Below, piece after piece: positions 8,574-18,416 of a stretch of DNA of 64,000 nt (positions within the stretch are counted from its first letter, which is position 1; the number at the start of each line of letters is the position of its first letter). The notes under the pieces are model-generated. The model searched no databases. It was not told the origin of the DNA and worked only from the letters and a program-made list of their open reading frames with translations. Where the stretch lies: positions 2,914,001 through 2,978,000 of the forward strand of contig NZ_JAYDCK010000003.1 in assembly GCF_034555965.1 (NCBI RefSeq), written 5' to 3'. The translations under genes were made by a program, and so were the position numbers. Source of the DNA: Aquicoccus sp. G2-2. Lineage in GTDB: Bacteria; Pseudomonadota; Alphaproteobacteria; Rhodobacterales; Rhodobacteraceae.

Positions 8574-9479
8574 ATGAAAAAGCCCCGCGTGATGAGCTTC
8601 TATCTTGAGCCCGGCCTGAAAGAGAGCGCCGAGGGGGGACAGCACAATTTTCTGGAATTGATTGCATCCGTCGGGCGCGCCGCCGGGATGGAAATCGAAC
8701 ACTATGAAGACGCTGCCGCTGTTCATTCTGATCCAATGCGGGAGTTCGCGGTGGTTCACATGGCCCCGCCGCCACATGAAAACGCGGTAACGGTGCGGCG
8801 CGCGTATTATTATCCGTTCTGGTCAATCGAGCAGACCAGTAAGCGTTGGGATTTTGAAGCAGCCAAGGCCGCGTTCGATGCCGCCGAAGTGCCCGTCGAG
8901 GAAGCAAAACGTTTTGCGGCGCGGTGGCGTAGGAAATGGTTCGCCGGTTGGAGCGCAGAGCAAAGCGGGCACGTTTATATCCCGCTGCAGGGGCGGTTGC
9001 TTGAGCAACGCACATTCCAGTCCTGCGCGCCGTTCGAGATGCTTGAGGCGGTACTGACAGTCGAGACGCAGCGCCCGATTATTGCCGGGCTGCATCCAAA
9101 AGAGAGCTATTCCGGAGAGGAGATGAAGGCGCTTGAGGAACTGCAAGGGCGCTATCCATCGCTGAGCGTTCAGATGGGGGGGATGGAGCAACTCTTACCC
9201 GGGTGTGATTATGTCGTGACGGAAAATTCCGGCGTGGGGCTTGCCGGGTATTTCTGGGGCAAGCCGTTGGTCTTGTTCGGGCAGATAGACTTTCATCATA
9301 TTGCGACGAAAGCATGGGAGAGAGGGGCGCAGGACGCAATTCGCGCTGCGCCGAACATGCGCGCGGACTATGATGCATATCTCTGGTGGTTCTTGCAGAA
9401 GATGGCCATCAATGCAGGAAGGCCAGAGGCGAAAGAGAAGATCGCGGCGCGGTTGCGGGGCTTTGGCTGGCCAGTATGA
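8574..9479 (+). CDS. Capsule-polysaccharide-synthesis-like protein (putative glycosyltransferase fold)
   Basis: 301 residues, no signal peptide. The second half resembles capsule synthesis/export KpsC/KpsS-type proteins: HPKESYSGEE (about residue 175), then GCDYVVTENSGVGLAG and WGKPLVLFGQIDFHHIA (about 210-245), an arrangement seen in Kdo-transferase-like folds where a nucleotide sugar sits. It stands alone, divergent from hslV with no other capsule gene near. Start ATG 8574 has no clear ribosome site, yet homology begins right after it; the open frame extends far upstream across hslV but that is antisense. Specific substrate unknown. Confidence 0.68.
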   Translation: MKKPRVMSFYLEPGLKESAEGGQHNFLELIASVGRAAGMEIEHYEDAAAVHSDPMREFAVVHMAPPPHENAVTVRRAYYYPFWSIEQTSKRWDFEAAKAAFDAAEVPVEEAKRFAARWRRKWFAGWSAEQSGHVYIPLQGRLLEQRTFQSCAPFEMLEAVLTVETQRPIIAGLHPKESYSGEEMKALEELQGRYPSLSVQMGGMEQLLPGCDYVVTENSGVGLAGYFWGKPLVLFGQIDFHHIATKAWERGAQDAIRAAPNMRADYDAYLWWFLQKMAINAGRPEAKEKIAARLRGFGWPV

Positions 9480-9488
9480 CGGCAAAAG

Positions 9489-9514
9489 AAAACCCCGCCG
9501 TTTGGCAGGGTTTT
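9489..9514. terminator. Bidirectional Rho-independent terminator
   Basis: A hairpin AAAACCCCGCC / GGCAGGGTTTT (loop GTTT, one C-A mismatch) lies between two convergent genes: 10 bases after the capsule-like gene and 24 bases after trxA on the other strand. The A4 and T4 tracts at both edges let it act in both directions. Confidence 0.8.
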
Positions 9515-9537
9515 CGCAACTTTCTATGACGGACGGA

Positions 9538-9858
9538 TCAGATCGAGTCTTCGATCCAGCTTTGAAGCTGTGCTTTCGGGCGCGCGCCGGAGGCGTTGGC
9601 GACAACTTCGCCATCCTTGAAGATGAATAGCGCCGGGATGCCACGAACACCGAGCTGTGCGGGTGAATTCGGGTTTTCATCGACGTTCACCTTGGCAATT
9701 TTCACCTTGCCGCCCATTTCGGTCGCCAACTCTTCAAGTGCCGGGCCAATCATCTTGCATGGGCCGCACCATTCAGCCCAGAAATCAACGACAACAGGGA
9801 TATCGGAATTCCGCACTTCGGCGTCGAAAGTAGCGTCGGTCACTGCGACGGTTGTCAT
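9538..9858 (-). CDS. trxA: Thioredoxin 1
   Basis: 106 residues with the [13 protein letters not shown] active site (CGPC, about residues 31-34), the cis-proline turn [12 protein letters not shown] (about 73-84) and the usual C-terminal helix. It is the general cytosolic disulfide reductant, recycled by thioredoxin reductase. It is the last gene of the leftward addBA block, 42 bases after addA, and has its own ribosome site (AGGAGAACA). Confidence 0.96.
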   Translation of the reverse strand: MTTVAVTDATFDAEVRNSDIPVVVDFWAEWCGPCKMIGPALEELATEMGGKVKIAKVNVDENPNSPAQLGVRGIPALFIFKDGEVVANASGARPKAQLQSWIEDSI

Positions 9859-9900
9859 GTCTTGTTCTCCTGAAATGGAATGTGTGGCATTGGGTGGAAC

Positions 9901-12900
9901 CTAGGTCTCCTCCGGGGGAGCGTCAAGCATCTGGGTGTTTCGTAGGGCGTCGCTCACCAGATCGTGTGGCAGGAGCATAAGGGTCGCGTTTCTGGTCCAG
10001 AGCAACGCAGTTTCAACGGGCTTATCGGGGAATATCTGTGCCAGCGCCGAGGCGTATGCGCCCATCTGGCGCAGAAGCCCTACCGGGCAGGCTTGGGGAG
10101 AGTCCGCTGGAACTGCGTTTGTCTTGAAGTCGATGGCAAGGGCCTTGTCATCGGTAATGATCAACCTGTCGATCACGCCATGGATGCGGCGACCATTCAA
10201 CTCGGGCAATGCAGCGGAAAGCGGAACTTCGCAGAGCGCGCTGCCGGTAAAGAGTGGTTCGAGGGCGGGGTTCGTCAGCACTTTCGTGGCTTCCGCGAGC
10301 AGCGATGACAACTCTTCGCCCTGGGCTGCCTCCGGGCCGTATTCCAAAAGCCGGGCGGCGATGGAGGGCCAATCAAGCGCGTTGTGATGCGGCAGAAATT
10401 CCAGCAAGCGATGCACTTGCCGCCCGCGCCGTTTGGCGGCTTCTTCATCAAGCCCGGCCTCGCCCGGAAGCGCCTTTGCCCCGCCAAGCCCGGATGGGGA
10501 AAGGGCTTTCTGACGCGGCGCAACAATTGGCGCGGGCGTCGTGGCCCAAGCAGGAATTTCAACCGTAAGAATATCGGGTTTTTTGGCGTCAGATGTCTCT
10601 AACCCTGCCCAATCGCCTTGCTCAAGCCGTAAGCCTTTGCCCAAGCCAAAGCTATGCGGCGCGGCGTCAAGCGTCTCCATTCCCGTCCGCACTTTGTCGT
10701 GCCATGCCTCGCCGTCTTTGCCCAGGTCGCCCGCCGCACAGACGATCAGCCATTTTTCTGCGCGCGTCATGGCGACATACAGCAGGCGGTCGCGCTCCTG
10801 CATTTCGCGCTCCTTGCGGGCCGTCACCCAGGCGGATTGCAGCGGAGGGATGTCCGCGCCCGCCATCTTCCAGAACGCGTGGTCGCCGCTCAGAATCTGG
10901 TTCCTGATCTGAACATCGCGCTTTGCCGTATCCGGCAGAATGACAATGGGGGCTTCCAGACCTTTCGCCCCATGCACTGTCATTACCCTGATCTGTCGGC
11001 CCGCAGCTTCCATCTGGCGTTTAATCTCGATGTCATCGGCACCGACCCAGACCAGAAAGCCGGTGAGCGACGGCACCGAATTCTGTTCATAGGCCAAAGC
11101 TTGCGCAAGCAGAGCATCAATCCCGTCTTCCGCTTCGATGCCGAGCCGCGATAACAGATTCTTACGGCCACGATGGCGGGTTAGGATACGCTCGATCAGA
11201 TCGTAGGGGCGAAGAAAATCCGCCTTGCGGCGCATGTCATCAAGGATTGCCAGAGTTTCTGGGTGGTCTTTGGCGGCCCCTCTCAAGGCCTCCCAAAGAT
11301 ATCCCTTCCGCTTGTGGGCAAGCGTAAAAAGCTGCTGCTCACTCCAGCCAAGAAGCGGCGATTTCAGAGCCTCTGCCAGCGCAAGATCGTCTTCCGGCGT
11401 GGACAGGAATTTCAACAACGCCACGATATCGCGCACCGCCAGCTCACCGCCGATACGCAGTCTGTCGGCCCCGGCAATTTTCAACCCGGCGGATTTGCAT
11501 TCCTGGATGATCATATGAAACAGCGGTGAGCGGCGCTGAACCAGAATCAGGAAGTCACCCTCATGGACCGGACGCATCACCGGTGCTTGCGACGGGCTTT
11601 CCTGCTCCGGGATGCGGGCTTGTTCAACAATCATACGTTTTATCTCAGCCGCGATTTCGCGGGCAAGAACGGTGTGCTCATGATCTTCGCCAAGAAGATC
11701 AACCGGATCATGCCAGTCTGTTTTGTCCGCAGCCTTTGATTTTTCCACGACCGGCCAAAGATCAACGCGCCCCGGAAGCGCATCGAAGAACGCTCGGTGG
11801 CGTTGTTCTGATGAAAATCCGGCAGCCTCACGCCCGTCGAATGTGCGATCAACAAGCGAAAGAACTGCTTGCGACGAGCGGAACGAGTATTCCAGCATCG
11901 TATCTTGCAGTGGCTCCGGCATGGATTCGAGTTGCGCCCGAAAATGGGTGCGCATCTTGTCAAATTCTCGCGGATCGGCGCCTTGAAATGAATAGATAGA
12001 TTGCTTTTTGTCGCCAACAATAAAGAGAGTGCGTTCTTCGGCGGGCTGGGCGCCCTCCCCGGCGGTGAATTCCTGAGCCAGCCGCTCGATCACGTTCCAT
12101 TGCGCAGGCGAGGTGTCTTGTGCTTCATCGACGAGGATATGATCAATGCCGCCATCGAGCCGGTAAAGCACCCATTCTGCGACTGCGCGATCATTTAGAA
12201 GCGCGCGGGCGCGGGTGATCAGGTCATCGAAATCGAGCCAGCCGCGCGCTTGTTTTCGTGCCTCAAAGTGTTCGACAAAACGCCGGGCGAAGGCATGAAG
12301 CGCGGCTGTTTTTTGGGCGGCGGCAAAGGCAATTCGCTTCGGACGGATAGCTTCGATGCGCAACATGAATGACTCAAGCTCCGGCATCAAAGAGGCGATT
12401 TTGGCTTGGCTTGGCTTGGTTGGAAATGACCCTAACTTGGCGGAAAATGGCTCTTTGGCGCTGGCTCCGGTCAGAAAGACAGATTCCAATACGGGCAGCG
12501 CGGAAAGGTCAAACTCCTGAAGCTTTTCAAGTTTGTCAGCCGCGCCGAGATCTCTGGCTGATCCTTCACGAAGAGCGCGCAGCAAGTCGTCAAGAAGTGC
12601 GCGCTCGCCGCCGATAAAGGCCCCCGCGCAAAGATGCCGCTCTTCGAAGTCTTGGGGTAGGTCGAAGAGTGCTAATGCGTCTTTCAAACCAACTGCGGAC
12701 CGGAAAGCATCTGCGGCACCGGCGATTTCCTTGGCGAGGTCGGCAAGGCTTTCGTCGGATGATATGTGTTGCGCGATCGCGGCCACCAACGGACGATCTT
12801 CCCCGTCGGCCATGGTCTCAAGCACATCTTGCCGAAGCAGGGCTGCGGCGCGGTCGTCCATTTCCTGAAAGCGCGGAGAGACACCGGCTTCTAACGGGAA

Positions 12901-13302
12901 GCGCCGCAAGATGGAGGAGGCAAAAGCATGGATCGTCTGAATCTTCAGCCCGCCCGGCGTTTCGATTGCCAACGCAAAAAGACGGCGCGCATCCGCAAGT
13001 GTGTCTGCTGGTATGTTGTCCGGCAGGCCAAGGTCTATCAAGGCGTCATGCAGCTTATCATCCGGGAGCATTGCCCACCTGCCGAGCCGCTTAAACAGCC
13101 GGTTTTGCATTTCTGACGCGGCGGCCTTGGTGTAGGTCAGACAAAGGATGTGCTGTGGGTTCACGCCGTTGAGCAACAAGCGGGCGACCCTGTCAGTGAG
13201 CACGCGGGTCTTGCCCGAGCCAGCATTGGCAGAAAGCCAAGTGGAGCGGTCAGGCCGCGCGGCACGAATTTGCGCGAGGGTTGCTTCGTCGCGGGCACTC
13301 AT
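9901..13302 (-). CDS. addA: AddA, helicase-nuclease subunit of AddAB double-strand break repair complex
   Basis: 1133 residues. UvrD-type SF1 helicase: Walker A SANAGSGKT at residues 24-32, motif II VDEAQDTSPAQW near 355, QSIYSFQGADP after it, and the MTVHGAKGLEAPIV motif near 800. The C-terminus is a PD-(D/E)XK nuclease domain (HGVIDRL..., IDFKTN near residue 1050). With AddB it resects DNA ends to a Chi-like site for RecA loading. ATG 13302 starts one base after the addB stop; the open frame extends upstream into addB but homology starts here. Confidence 0.95.
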   Translation of the reverse strand: MSARDEATLAQIRAARPDRSTWLSANAGSGKTRVLTDRVARLLLNGVNPQHILCLTYTKAAASEMQNRLFKRLGRWAMLPDDKLHDALIDLGLPDNIPADTLADARRLFALAIETPGGLKIQTIHAFASSILRRFPLEAGVSPRFQEMDDRAAALLRQDVLETMADGEDRPLVAAIAQHISSDESLADLAKEIAGAADAFRSAVGLKDALALFDLPQDFEERHLCAGAFIGGERALLDDLLRALREGSARDLGAADKLEKLQEFDLSALPVLESVFLTGASAKEPFSAKLGSFPTKPSQAKIASLMPELESFMLRIEAIRPKRIAFAAAQKTAALHAFARRFVEHFEARKQARGWLDFDDLITRARALLNDRAVAEWVLYRLDGGIDHILVDEAQDTSPAQWNVIERLAQEFTAGEGAQPAEERTLFIVGDKKQSIYSFQGADPREFDKMRTHFRAQLESMPEPLQDTMLEYSFRSSQAVLSLVDRTFDGREAAGFSSEQRHRAFFDALPGRVDLWPVVEKSKAADKTDWHDPVDLLGEDHEHTVLAREIAAEIKRMIVEQARIPEQESPSQAPVMRPVHEGDFLILVQRRSPLFHMIIQECKSAGLKIAGADRLRIGGELAVRDIVALLKFLSTPEDDLALAEALKSPLLGWSEQQLFTLAHKRKGYLWEALRGAAKDHPETLAILDDMRRKADFLRPYDLIERILTRHRGRKNLLSRLGIEAEDGIDALLAQALAYEQNSVPSLTGFLVWVGADDIEIKRQMEAAGRQIRVMTVHGAKGLEAPIVILPDTAKRDVQIRNQILSGDHAFWKMAGADIPPLQSAWVTARKEREMQERDRLLYVAMTRAEKWLIVCAAGDLGKDGEAWHDKVRTGMETLDAAPHSFGLGKGLRLEQGDWAGLETSDAKKPDILTVEIPAWATTPAPIVAPRQKALSPSGLGGAKALPGEAGLDEEAAKRRGRQVHRLLEFLPHHNALDWPSIAARLLEYGPEAAQGEELSSLLAEATKVLTNPALEPLFTGSALCEVPLSAALPELNGRRIHGVIDRLIITDDKALAIDFKTNAVPADSPQACPVGLLRQMGAYASALAQIFPDKPVETALLWTRNATLMLLPHDLVSDALRNTQMLDAPPEET

Positions 13303-13303
13303 G

Positions 13304-16225
13304 TCAGCACCTCTGGCTTGGGGGGTGTGATATATCCCATTCGCCAAACCGCGCGAGCAGATCGTAATCGCTTGTGTTGCGCGATTCGAACATTGCCCTT
13401 CTTGCCAAAAAGCCTTGATCGGGGGAAAGGTACCTCGTGATAAGGTTGCGGAACTGTTCCCAGACAACATCTGTTGGCTGCTCATCGAGCGGCACCGGCA
13501 CTTCACCGGGCTTTGAGCCGAGAGCGATATAGCTCGCGCTGTTGACGCGGGTGGCGGGAATATCACGGAAGCCACCTTGTTCGGCGATAACGGCCTCTAA
13601 CAATAGCTGCTTGTCGAAATGTTTTTGCTGTGTGGCCGAAGGGGCGGTGCCAGTTTTGTAGTCATAGATAATGAGCGCGCCGTCTTCTTGTCGGTCGATC
13701 CGGTCCGCCTGACCGGTAAGTTTAAACACGGGGTCAACCATCTCCACTGCGCCATTGACTTCATGGGTCACGGGCCTTCCGGCTGTTTGTCGCTTGCTTT
13801 CATCAGCGATGAAGCTGTCGGCCACGCGTTCAATGCGGGCAAGCCAGATCAAGCGTGCCGCAGGCCAAGGCACGTGTTCCTCAAGCTCTTCACGCGCGAT
13901 GGAGAGAAGCCGATCACGGGTGAGCTCTCCTTGAATGTCAAAAATGAATCGCTCCATGATCCGGTGCAGAACGATCCCGCGGCCAAGCGCATCGGGTTCG
14001 CGCATCAATGGGTCAAGCGGGCGCAGGCCAAGAACATATCGGGCATAGATTGCGTAAGGGTCACGAATGAGTTTTTGAATCGCGGTGACGGAAAGCTGTC
14101 TTGGCCGGGCGGCAAGTGGTGGGCGAGGTGCAGGGCGATGAGCCGGTTTTGGTTCACCCGTTTCTTCCAACGCGGCGGCAAGCGCGAGCCAATGGGCGCC
14201 GCGCTTGGTCATTTCCTTGAACGCGTTCTGACCAGGATCGCCAAGGCCGTTCAGCAAATTGGTTAGCCGGTTGAGCCACCGTGAAGCCACCGTTTCGGCC
14301 TCGTCGGATTTGAGCGAACGGCTAAGCCAAACCTCTTTTGCGCCTATTGCCTGTTGAAAATCATGCGCCGAAAGGCCGATTCGGCGTTCGGGTAGCAACA
14401 GCCCGGCTTGATGCCGCATTCGGCGGTTTAGCCAGGGATCAGGCGTTGGCGCTTCGGGCCAACCGCCTTCGTTCAACCCGGCGAGGATCAACAGATCAAC
14501 ACCCTGCACCCGCGCCTCCAGCGTGCCCCAGATCAGGATGTGCGGGTGTGGTGTCTCCACTTCGCGAACCTCGCCAGAGGCGAGAATCGCACCAAAAAGA
14601 TCGCTATAGTCGCGTGCAGATAGTGCGCCACCGGCATCAGCGGCATCGCGCAGATTGTCGATAATGCGTTTGGCTTCGAGTCCGTCTGCGTGATCCCATA
14701 GGGACGCCGCAACCGTCAGATCGGAGCCGCGAACCAGAGCTTCCACAAGGGTGATATGTGTCTCTAACCTATCCGAAAGGGTGATCTCCTTGGCGGATTG
14801 CCGATTTGTGAGCGTGGTGCAAAGCCATTCTACCCAAGCGTCTGCATCGCGCACCTTCCGGGCGGCGGCCCATTTCCGCAGCGTAGCGGCATTTGGGTAG
14901 GGCGACCCTTCGCTGCGCAGGTGAAGTTCCAAATCACGCGTCAGGCGAAGGTGATCTCCGCGACCCGCGGCGGAATGTGTGAGCGGATGTTTCAGGACGG
15001 TAAGCAAGCTTTCAGCCGTCAGCCTTTCTTCAAATAGTCGTGCCGCATGGCGCAAGAGCCGCCCGATTGGCGAAAGCGGCAACGGTTCACCGGCGCTGTC
15101 GTCTGGCAGGATGTTCCAGCGATCGAGCGCGGCGGACACTTGCCGGGTCAGCATCCTGTCGGGCGTGATCAACGCGGCGGCTTCTCCTGCTTCGGCAGCT
15201 TTGCGCAGGCGCAATGCGATGGCGAGAGCTTCGTCGCGCTGGGTTGGCGCTTCGAGGAGGGTCATCTCTTGGGTAGCGGTGGCGATTTCCGGCGCTAGAG
15301 CCGGACCATCGCGCAGCCATTGATCGGTTACCGGGGCCGGGCGTAGAGCAAGCGAGACAAGCCGATTGCGGGCCGGGTTGGGTGCAGGAACTGGCACCCA
15401 TTCCCGAATATCGTTGCGGGAAAGCCGAAGCGCGTTCATCAAGGCCTGAAACCGGTATTGCGGATGATCTTCTCCGATTAACGGGTTGTCGATCTCTTGC
15501 CAGAGGTCGCCGGGCATGTCGAAATCGAAGCCGGGAAGGACAAGCGCACCTTGCGGCAATCGGGCAACCGCTTGCATGAGCAGTTGCGTTGCCCCGCGTG
15601 ATCCGGTGGAGCCTGCGATGATAATGGGATGATCAGGAGGCGCGGTTTCCCATTGAGCGGTGAGATGCTCGGCAATGCGCCGTTGTCGCGCTTCTGGGTC
15701 GGGTGCGGTCTGGGCGGTATCGAAATATTGCTGAACGATGCCAAGAAATGCTTGTGTGCGCGCCCAATGGCCGGACTGATCGTCCACTTCGAGCGCGGCA
15801 ATGGTTGCAGGAGACACGCCTTCCCCCTGCATTTCACCCATCAGCGCAGCGAGACTGTCGGCGAGATCAAATAGGGCAGATCGTGGGGCGAACTCGGGCG
15901 CTGCATCAAGGAAGGAAGACACAAGCCGCGTCAATTCAAGCTGTCTGCGTAGCGGCGCAACGGCGGGTGGGACAATATCCAGCCCGACATCTTCACCTAG
16001 ATCAGTGACAAGGCGAATGCGCGGAAGGAAGCTGGCCGGACCTTCATCAAAAAGCGCATGGATCTGGCGCGCCATACGGCGGGTATTGACGATCAGTTCC
16101 ACCCGCGCGATAGCCTCTGGTGGTTGATCGGTATTGCGTTCAAGCAGACCTTGCACCAATGCCTTGGCGAAATCGACGCCGGGCGCAAGCGCGAAGACCC
16201 GAGGGGCAGATGCGGGTTCAAACAT
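13304..16225 (-). CDS. addB: AddB, second nuclease subunit of AddAB (alphaproteobacterial type)
   Basis: 973 residues. An inactive helicase-like N-terminal two thirds (RIRLVTDLGED, IIIAGSTGSRGATQLLMQAV, LIWGTLEARVQGVDLLILAGLNEGGWP) is followed by a PD-(D/E)XK nuclease domain with GQADRID...IYDYKTG near residue 870. A degenerate ATPase P-loop is normal for AddB. This form lacks obvious iron-sulfur cysteine spacing of Bacillus AddB. The start overlaps the murU stop by 8 bases and the stop is followed directly by addA. Confidence 0.93.
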   Translation of the reverse strand: MFEPASAPRVFALAPGVDFAKALVQGLLERNTDQPPEAIARVELIVNTRRMARQIHALFDEGPASFLPRIRLVTDLGEDVGLDIVPPAVAPLRRQLELTRLVSSFLDAAPEFAPRSALFDLADSLAALMGEMQGEGVSPATIAALEVDDQSGHWARTQAFLGIVQQYFDTAQTAPDPEARQRRIAEHLTAQWETAPPDHPIIIAGSTGSRGATQLLMQAVARLPQGALVLPGFDFDMPGDLWQEIDNPLIGEDHPQYRFQALMNALRLSRNDIREWVPVPAPNPARNRLVSLALRPAPVTDQWLRDGPALAPEIATATQEMTLLEAPTQRDEALAIALRLRKAAEAGEAAALITPDRMLTRQVSAALDRWNILPDDSAGEPLPLSPIGRLLRHAARLFEERLTAESLLTVLKHPLTHSAAGRGDHLRLTRDLELHLRSEGSPYPNAATLRKWAAARKVRDADAWVEWLCTTLTNRQSAKEITLSDRLETHITLVEALVRGSDLTVAASLWDHADGLEAKRIIDNLRDAADAGGALSARDYSDLFGAILASGEVREVETPHPHILIWGTLEARVQGVDLLILAGLNEGGWPEAPTPDPWLNRRMRHQAGLLLPERRIGLSAHDFQQAIGAKEVWLSRSLKSDEAETVASRWLNRLTNLLNGLGDPGQNAFKEMTKRGAHWLALAAALEETGEPKPAHRPAPRPPLAARPRQLSVTAIQKLIRDPYAIYARYVLGLRPLDPLMREPDALGRGIVLHRIMERFIFDIQGELTRDRLLSIAREELEEHVPWPAARLIWLARIERVADSFIADESKRQTAGRPVTHEVNGAVEMVDPVFKLTGQADRIDRQEDGALIIYDYKTGTAPSATQQKHFDKQLLLEAVIAEQGGFRDIPATRVNSASYIALGSKPGEVPVPLDEQPTDVVWEQFRNLITRYLSPDQGFLARRAMFESRNTSDYDLLARFGEWDISHPPSQRC

Positions 16226-16910
16226 CGCAACGCTCTAACAGGGACTCGGCCAGAGCGATACCTTCCGGGTGGCCCACGTCGCACCATTCACCGGGATAGG
16301 TGAGGCCGAACAGGCGGTCGGCCAAGCCCATTTGATCCCACAGAAGGTTGAGCGAAAAGGCAGCTTCCCGTATCTCGTGCAGGGCATCTGTCTTGATAAT
16401 CTGGACGCCGCTGTAAATAAGGCCCGAGCCGCGAGCGATCCGACCGTCAGGGCCAAGATTAAAATCACCGTTGCCCTGATGGCCGATTGCCCGTGCAGGT
16501 GGGATGCAGAGCAAAAGTGCATCCATCCGGGCTGGCTCCCACGCCGTGCGCAGCAGTTTGAGCGGGTTTGGTCCACACCAGACGGCATCGGTATTCATAG
16601 TGAAAACCGGGCCATCGCCGAGAAGCGGTAGAGCGTGACGCAGCCCGCCGCCGGTTTCAAGGATGTCGGGCGCCTCAATCGACAGGGCAACATTACGGGA
16701 TTCGAGGTGGGCGATGAGTGGTTCGGGTTTGTAATGTAGATTGGCGACGACGCGGGTAAGATGCATCGGTGAAACAAGGTCAAGCGCGTGGTCGATCAGG
16801 GGTTTGCCTGCCACTTCTATCATTGGTTTGGGGCGCGTGGTGGTGAGCGCGCCCATGCGCGTGCCAAAACCAGCGGCAAACAACATTATGGCGTCTGGAT
16901 CGTGCCGCAT
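16218..16910 (-). CDS. murU: N-acetylmuramate-1-phosphate uridylyltransferase (MurU-type)
   Basis: 230 residues of nucleotidyltransferase fold. The N-terminal MLFAAGFGTRMGALT..RPKPMIEVAGKPLIDH binds the nucleotide; FTMNTDAVW near residue 110 carries the metal Asp. Next to an AmgK-type kinase this indicates conversion of MurNAc-1-P to UDP-MurNAc, a cell-wall recycling shortcut known from Pseudomonas that avoids the MurA target of fosfomycin. Assignment to MurU rather than another sugar-phosphate transferase rests on this pairing. Overlaps amgK by 25 bases and addB by 8. Confidence 0.85.
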   Translation of the reverse strand: MRHDPDAIMLFAAGFGTRMGALTTTRPKPMIEVAGKPLIDHALDLVSPMHLTRVVANLHYKPEPLIAHLESRNVALSIEAPDILETGGGLRHALPLLGDGPVFTMNTDAVWCGPNPLKLLRTAWEPARMDALLLCIPPARAIGHQGNGDFNLGPDGRIARGSGLIYSGVQIIKTDALHEIREAAFSLNLLWDQMGLADRLFGLTYPGEWCDVGHPEGIALAESLLERCDV

Positions 16911-17908
16911 CTGGATTTTAGCTCGCGTAAGAAGGTGGCGCTTGGCGCAGGTAGCGCCTTTCGCAATATTGCCGCAATGGGGATAAGGGCGGGATGATCA
17001 AGGTCACGTTGAAGCAGATCCCAGACACGGGGGATGAGATCGACGTAATGCGGCTTGCCGTCGCGCAGGCAGAGCCGGGCAAAAACACCAAGGATGCGCA
17101 GGTTCCGCTGCACGCCCAAAACCGCATAGGCTGTGGTGAAACTGTCTCTATCTTTGCTGGAGTGCTCAAGATAACGGGTGATCATTGCCGCCTCGATGGC
17201 CGGCGGCACGTCGCGGCGGGCATCCTGCAAAAGCGAGACAAGGTCGTAGGCGGGGTGGCCGGTCATCGCGTCTTGGAAATCCAGCAGGCCAACACGGGCG
17301 GCACCGGCGCGATCCGGCAACCATAGAAGATTTTCGGCATGATAATCGCGCTGGACAAGCACGGACTGTTCACCGGCATGGGTGGTCAGGAGCGGCTCGA
17401 AAGCGGTCATGAATGCAGAGCGGGCTTGCGGGTTTGGGCCGATAGTTTGGCCGAGATACCAATCGAACGCCAATGCCGCCAATTCTGCCATCACTGGTGG
17501 TGAATAAGGTGCAAGACCATCGGGCAAAGCGGCGCGGTGCAGTTTGAGAAGTGCATCGGTTGCCGTTTCGTAGAGCGGTATTTCAAGGCTAGGGTGCTTT
17601 GGGATGACGCGGGCGAAGAGATCGTCGCCCAGATCTTCGAGCAGCAGAAAGCCGTGTTCCTCATCGCGCGCAATGATGCGCGGGGCGGACAAGCCGAGAG
17701 AGGTGAGGTGTTCGGCGATATGGATAAAGGGACGAATATCTTCGCCCTTTTCCGGCGGCGCGTCCATCAGAACGGCGGGGTCGTGAGCGGGATGGTGAAG
17801 ACGTTCATAGCGTCGATTTGAGGCATCTCCCGCAAGTGGGGCGCGGACGGCTTCGGCCCAGCCAATACGGGAGAGAAAGGCGTCGATCAGTTCCTTACGC
17901 GGCGGCAT
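16886..17908 (-). CDS. amgK: Anomeric MurNAc/GlcNAc kinase (AmgK-type aminoglycoside phosphotransferase fold)
   Basis: 340 residues. Kinase-like fold with the catalytic Brenner motif VLVQRDYHAENLLWL (about residue 205) and the metal-binding LLDFQDAMTGHPAYDL (about 230). AmgK phosphorylates recovered MurNAc or GlcNAc at C1. The chosen start ATG 17908 gives MPPRKELIDAFL; upstream frame lies within tsaE. Overlaps tsaE by 14 bases and murU by 25, so all three are coupled. The set links peptidoglycan recycling with the MltA activity at 3.4 kb. Confidence 0.86.
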   Translation of the reverse strand: MPPRKELIDAFLSRIGWAEAVRAPLAGDASNRRYERLHHPAHDPAVLMDAPPEKGEDIRPFIHIAEHLTSLGLSAPRIIARDEEHGFLLLEDLGDDLFARVIPKHPSLEIPLYETATDALLKLHRAALPDGLAPYSPPVMAELAALAFDWYLGQTIGPNPQARSAFMTAFEPLLTTHAGEQSVLVQRDYHAENLLWLPDRAGAARVGLLDFQDAMTGHPAYDLVSLLQDARRDVPPAIEAAMITRYLEHSSKDRDSFTTAYAVLGVQRNLRILGVFARLCLRDGKPHYVDLIPRVWDLLQRDLDHPALIPIAAILRKALPAPSATFLRELKSRCGTIQTP

Positions 17909-18377
17909 TGGTAATTTCCTCAAGCCGCACGTCCCAATTGGCGGTTTTCCAAGAGAGGGTGATATACCGGGTGCCTTCCTCATCAGCCAGATCGAAGGCG
18001 AGGGTCAGCGCATTTTCCGGAGCAAGCGGGCCCAGACGATCAGGCCATTCGATGAGGCAGACTGCGGTTTCAAAAACGTCGGTCAGGCCAAGTTCAACCA
18101 CCTCGTCCGGATGGGAGAGCCGGTAGAGATCAGTGTGCCAAAGTGTGCCTGCACGGGTTTCGTAAATCTGCACCAGCGTAAAGGTGGGTGATGGCACATC
18201 TTCGAAGTTGTCCTGAAGCGATTGAATCAGTGCGCGGGCGAAGTGAGTTTTGCCTGCGCCAATTCCACCGGAAAGCAGCAATACGTCTCCGGGCTGAACG
18301 ATTCTGCCAAACCGCACCGCCAGTGCGGCGGTTTCTTCGGGTGACTGAAGCGTGAGTGTGATAGGGGCGGGCGGCAT
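17895..18377 (-). CDS. tsaE: TsaE, tRNA t6A-modification ATPase
   Basis: 160 residues. Walker A SGGIGAGKTHFAR (residues 36-48), the switch region SPTFTLVQIYE (about 62), HTDLYRL (about 80) and IEWPDR (about 108) are the standard TsaE motifs. TsaE works with TsaB and TsaD to place threonylcarbamoyl on A37 of ANN-decoding tRNAs; tsaD is at 29992-31086 in this window. It opens the tsaE-amgK-murU-addB-addA series, a common Rhodobacterales order. Confidence 0.95.
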   Translation of the reverse strand: MPPAPITLTLQSPEETAALAVRFGRIVQPGDVLLLSGGIGAGKTHFARALIQSLQDNFEDVPSPTFTLVQIYETRAGTLWHTDLYRLSHPDEVVELGLTDVFETAVCLIEWPDRLGPLAPENALTLAFDLADEEGTRYITLSWKTANWDVRLEEITNAAA

Positions 18378-18416
18378 GTGAGCGAGATTACCTGCCCTGC
18401 GCCGCTCTGCAAGCCC

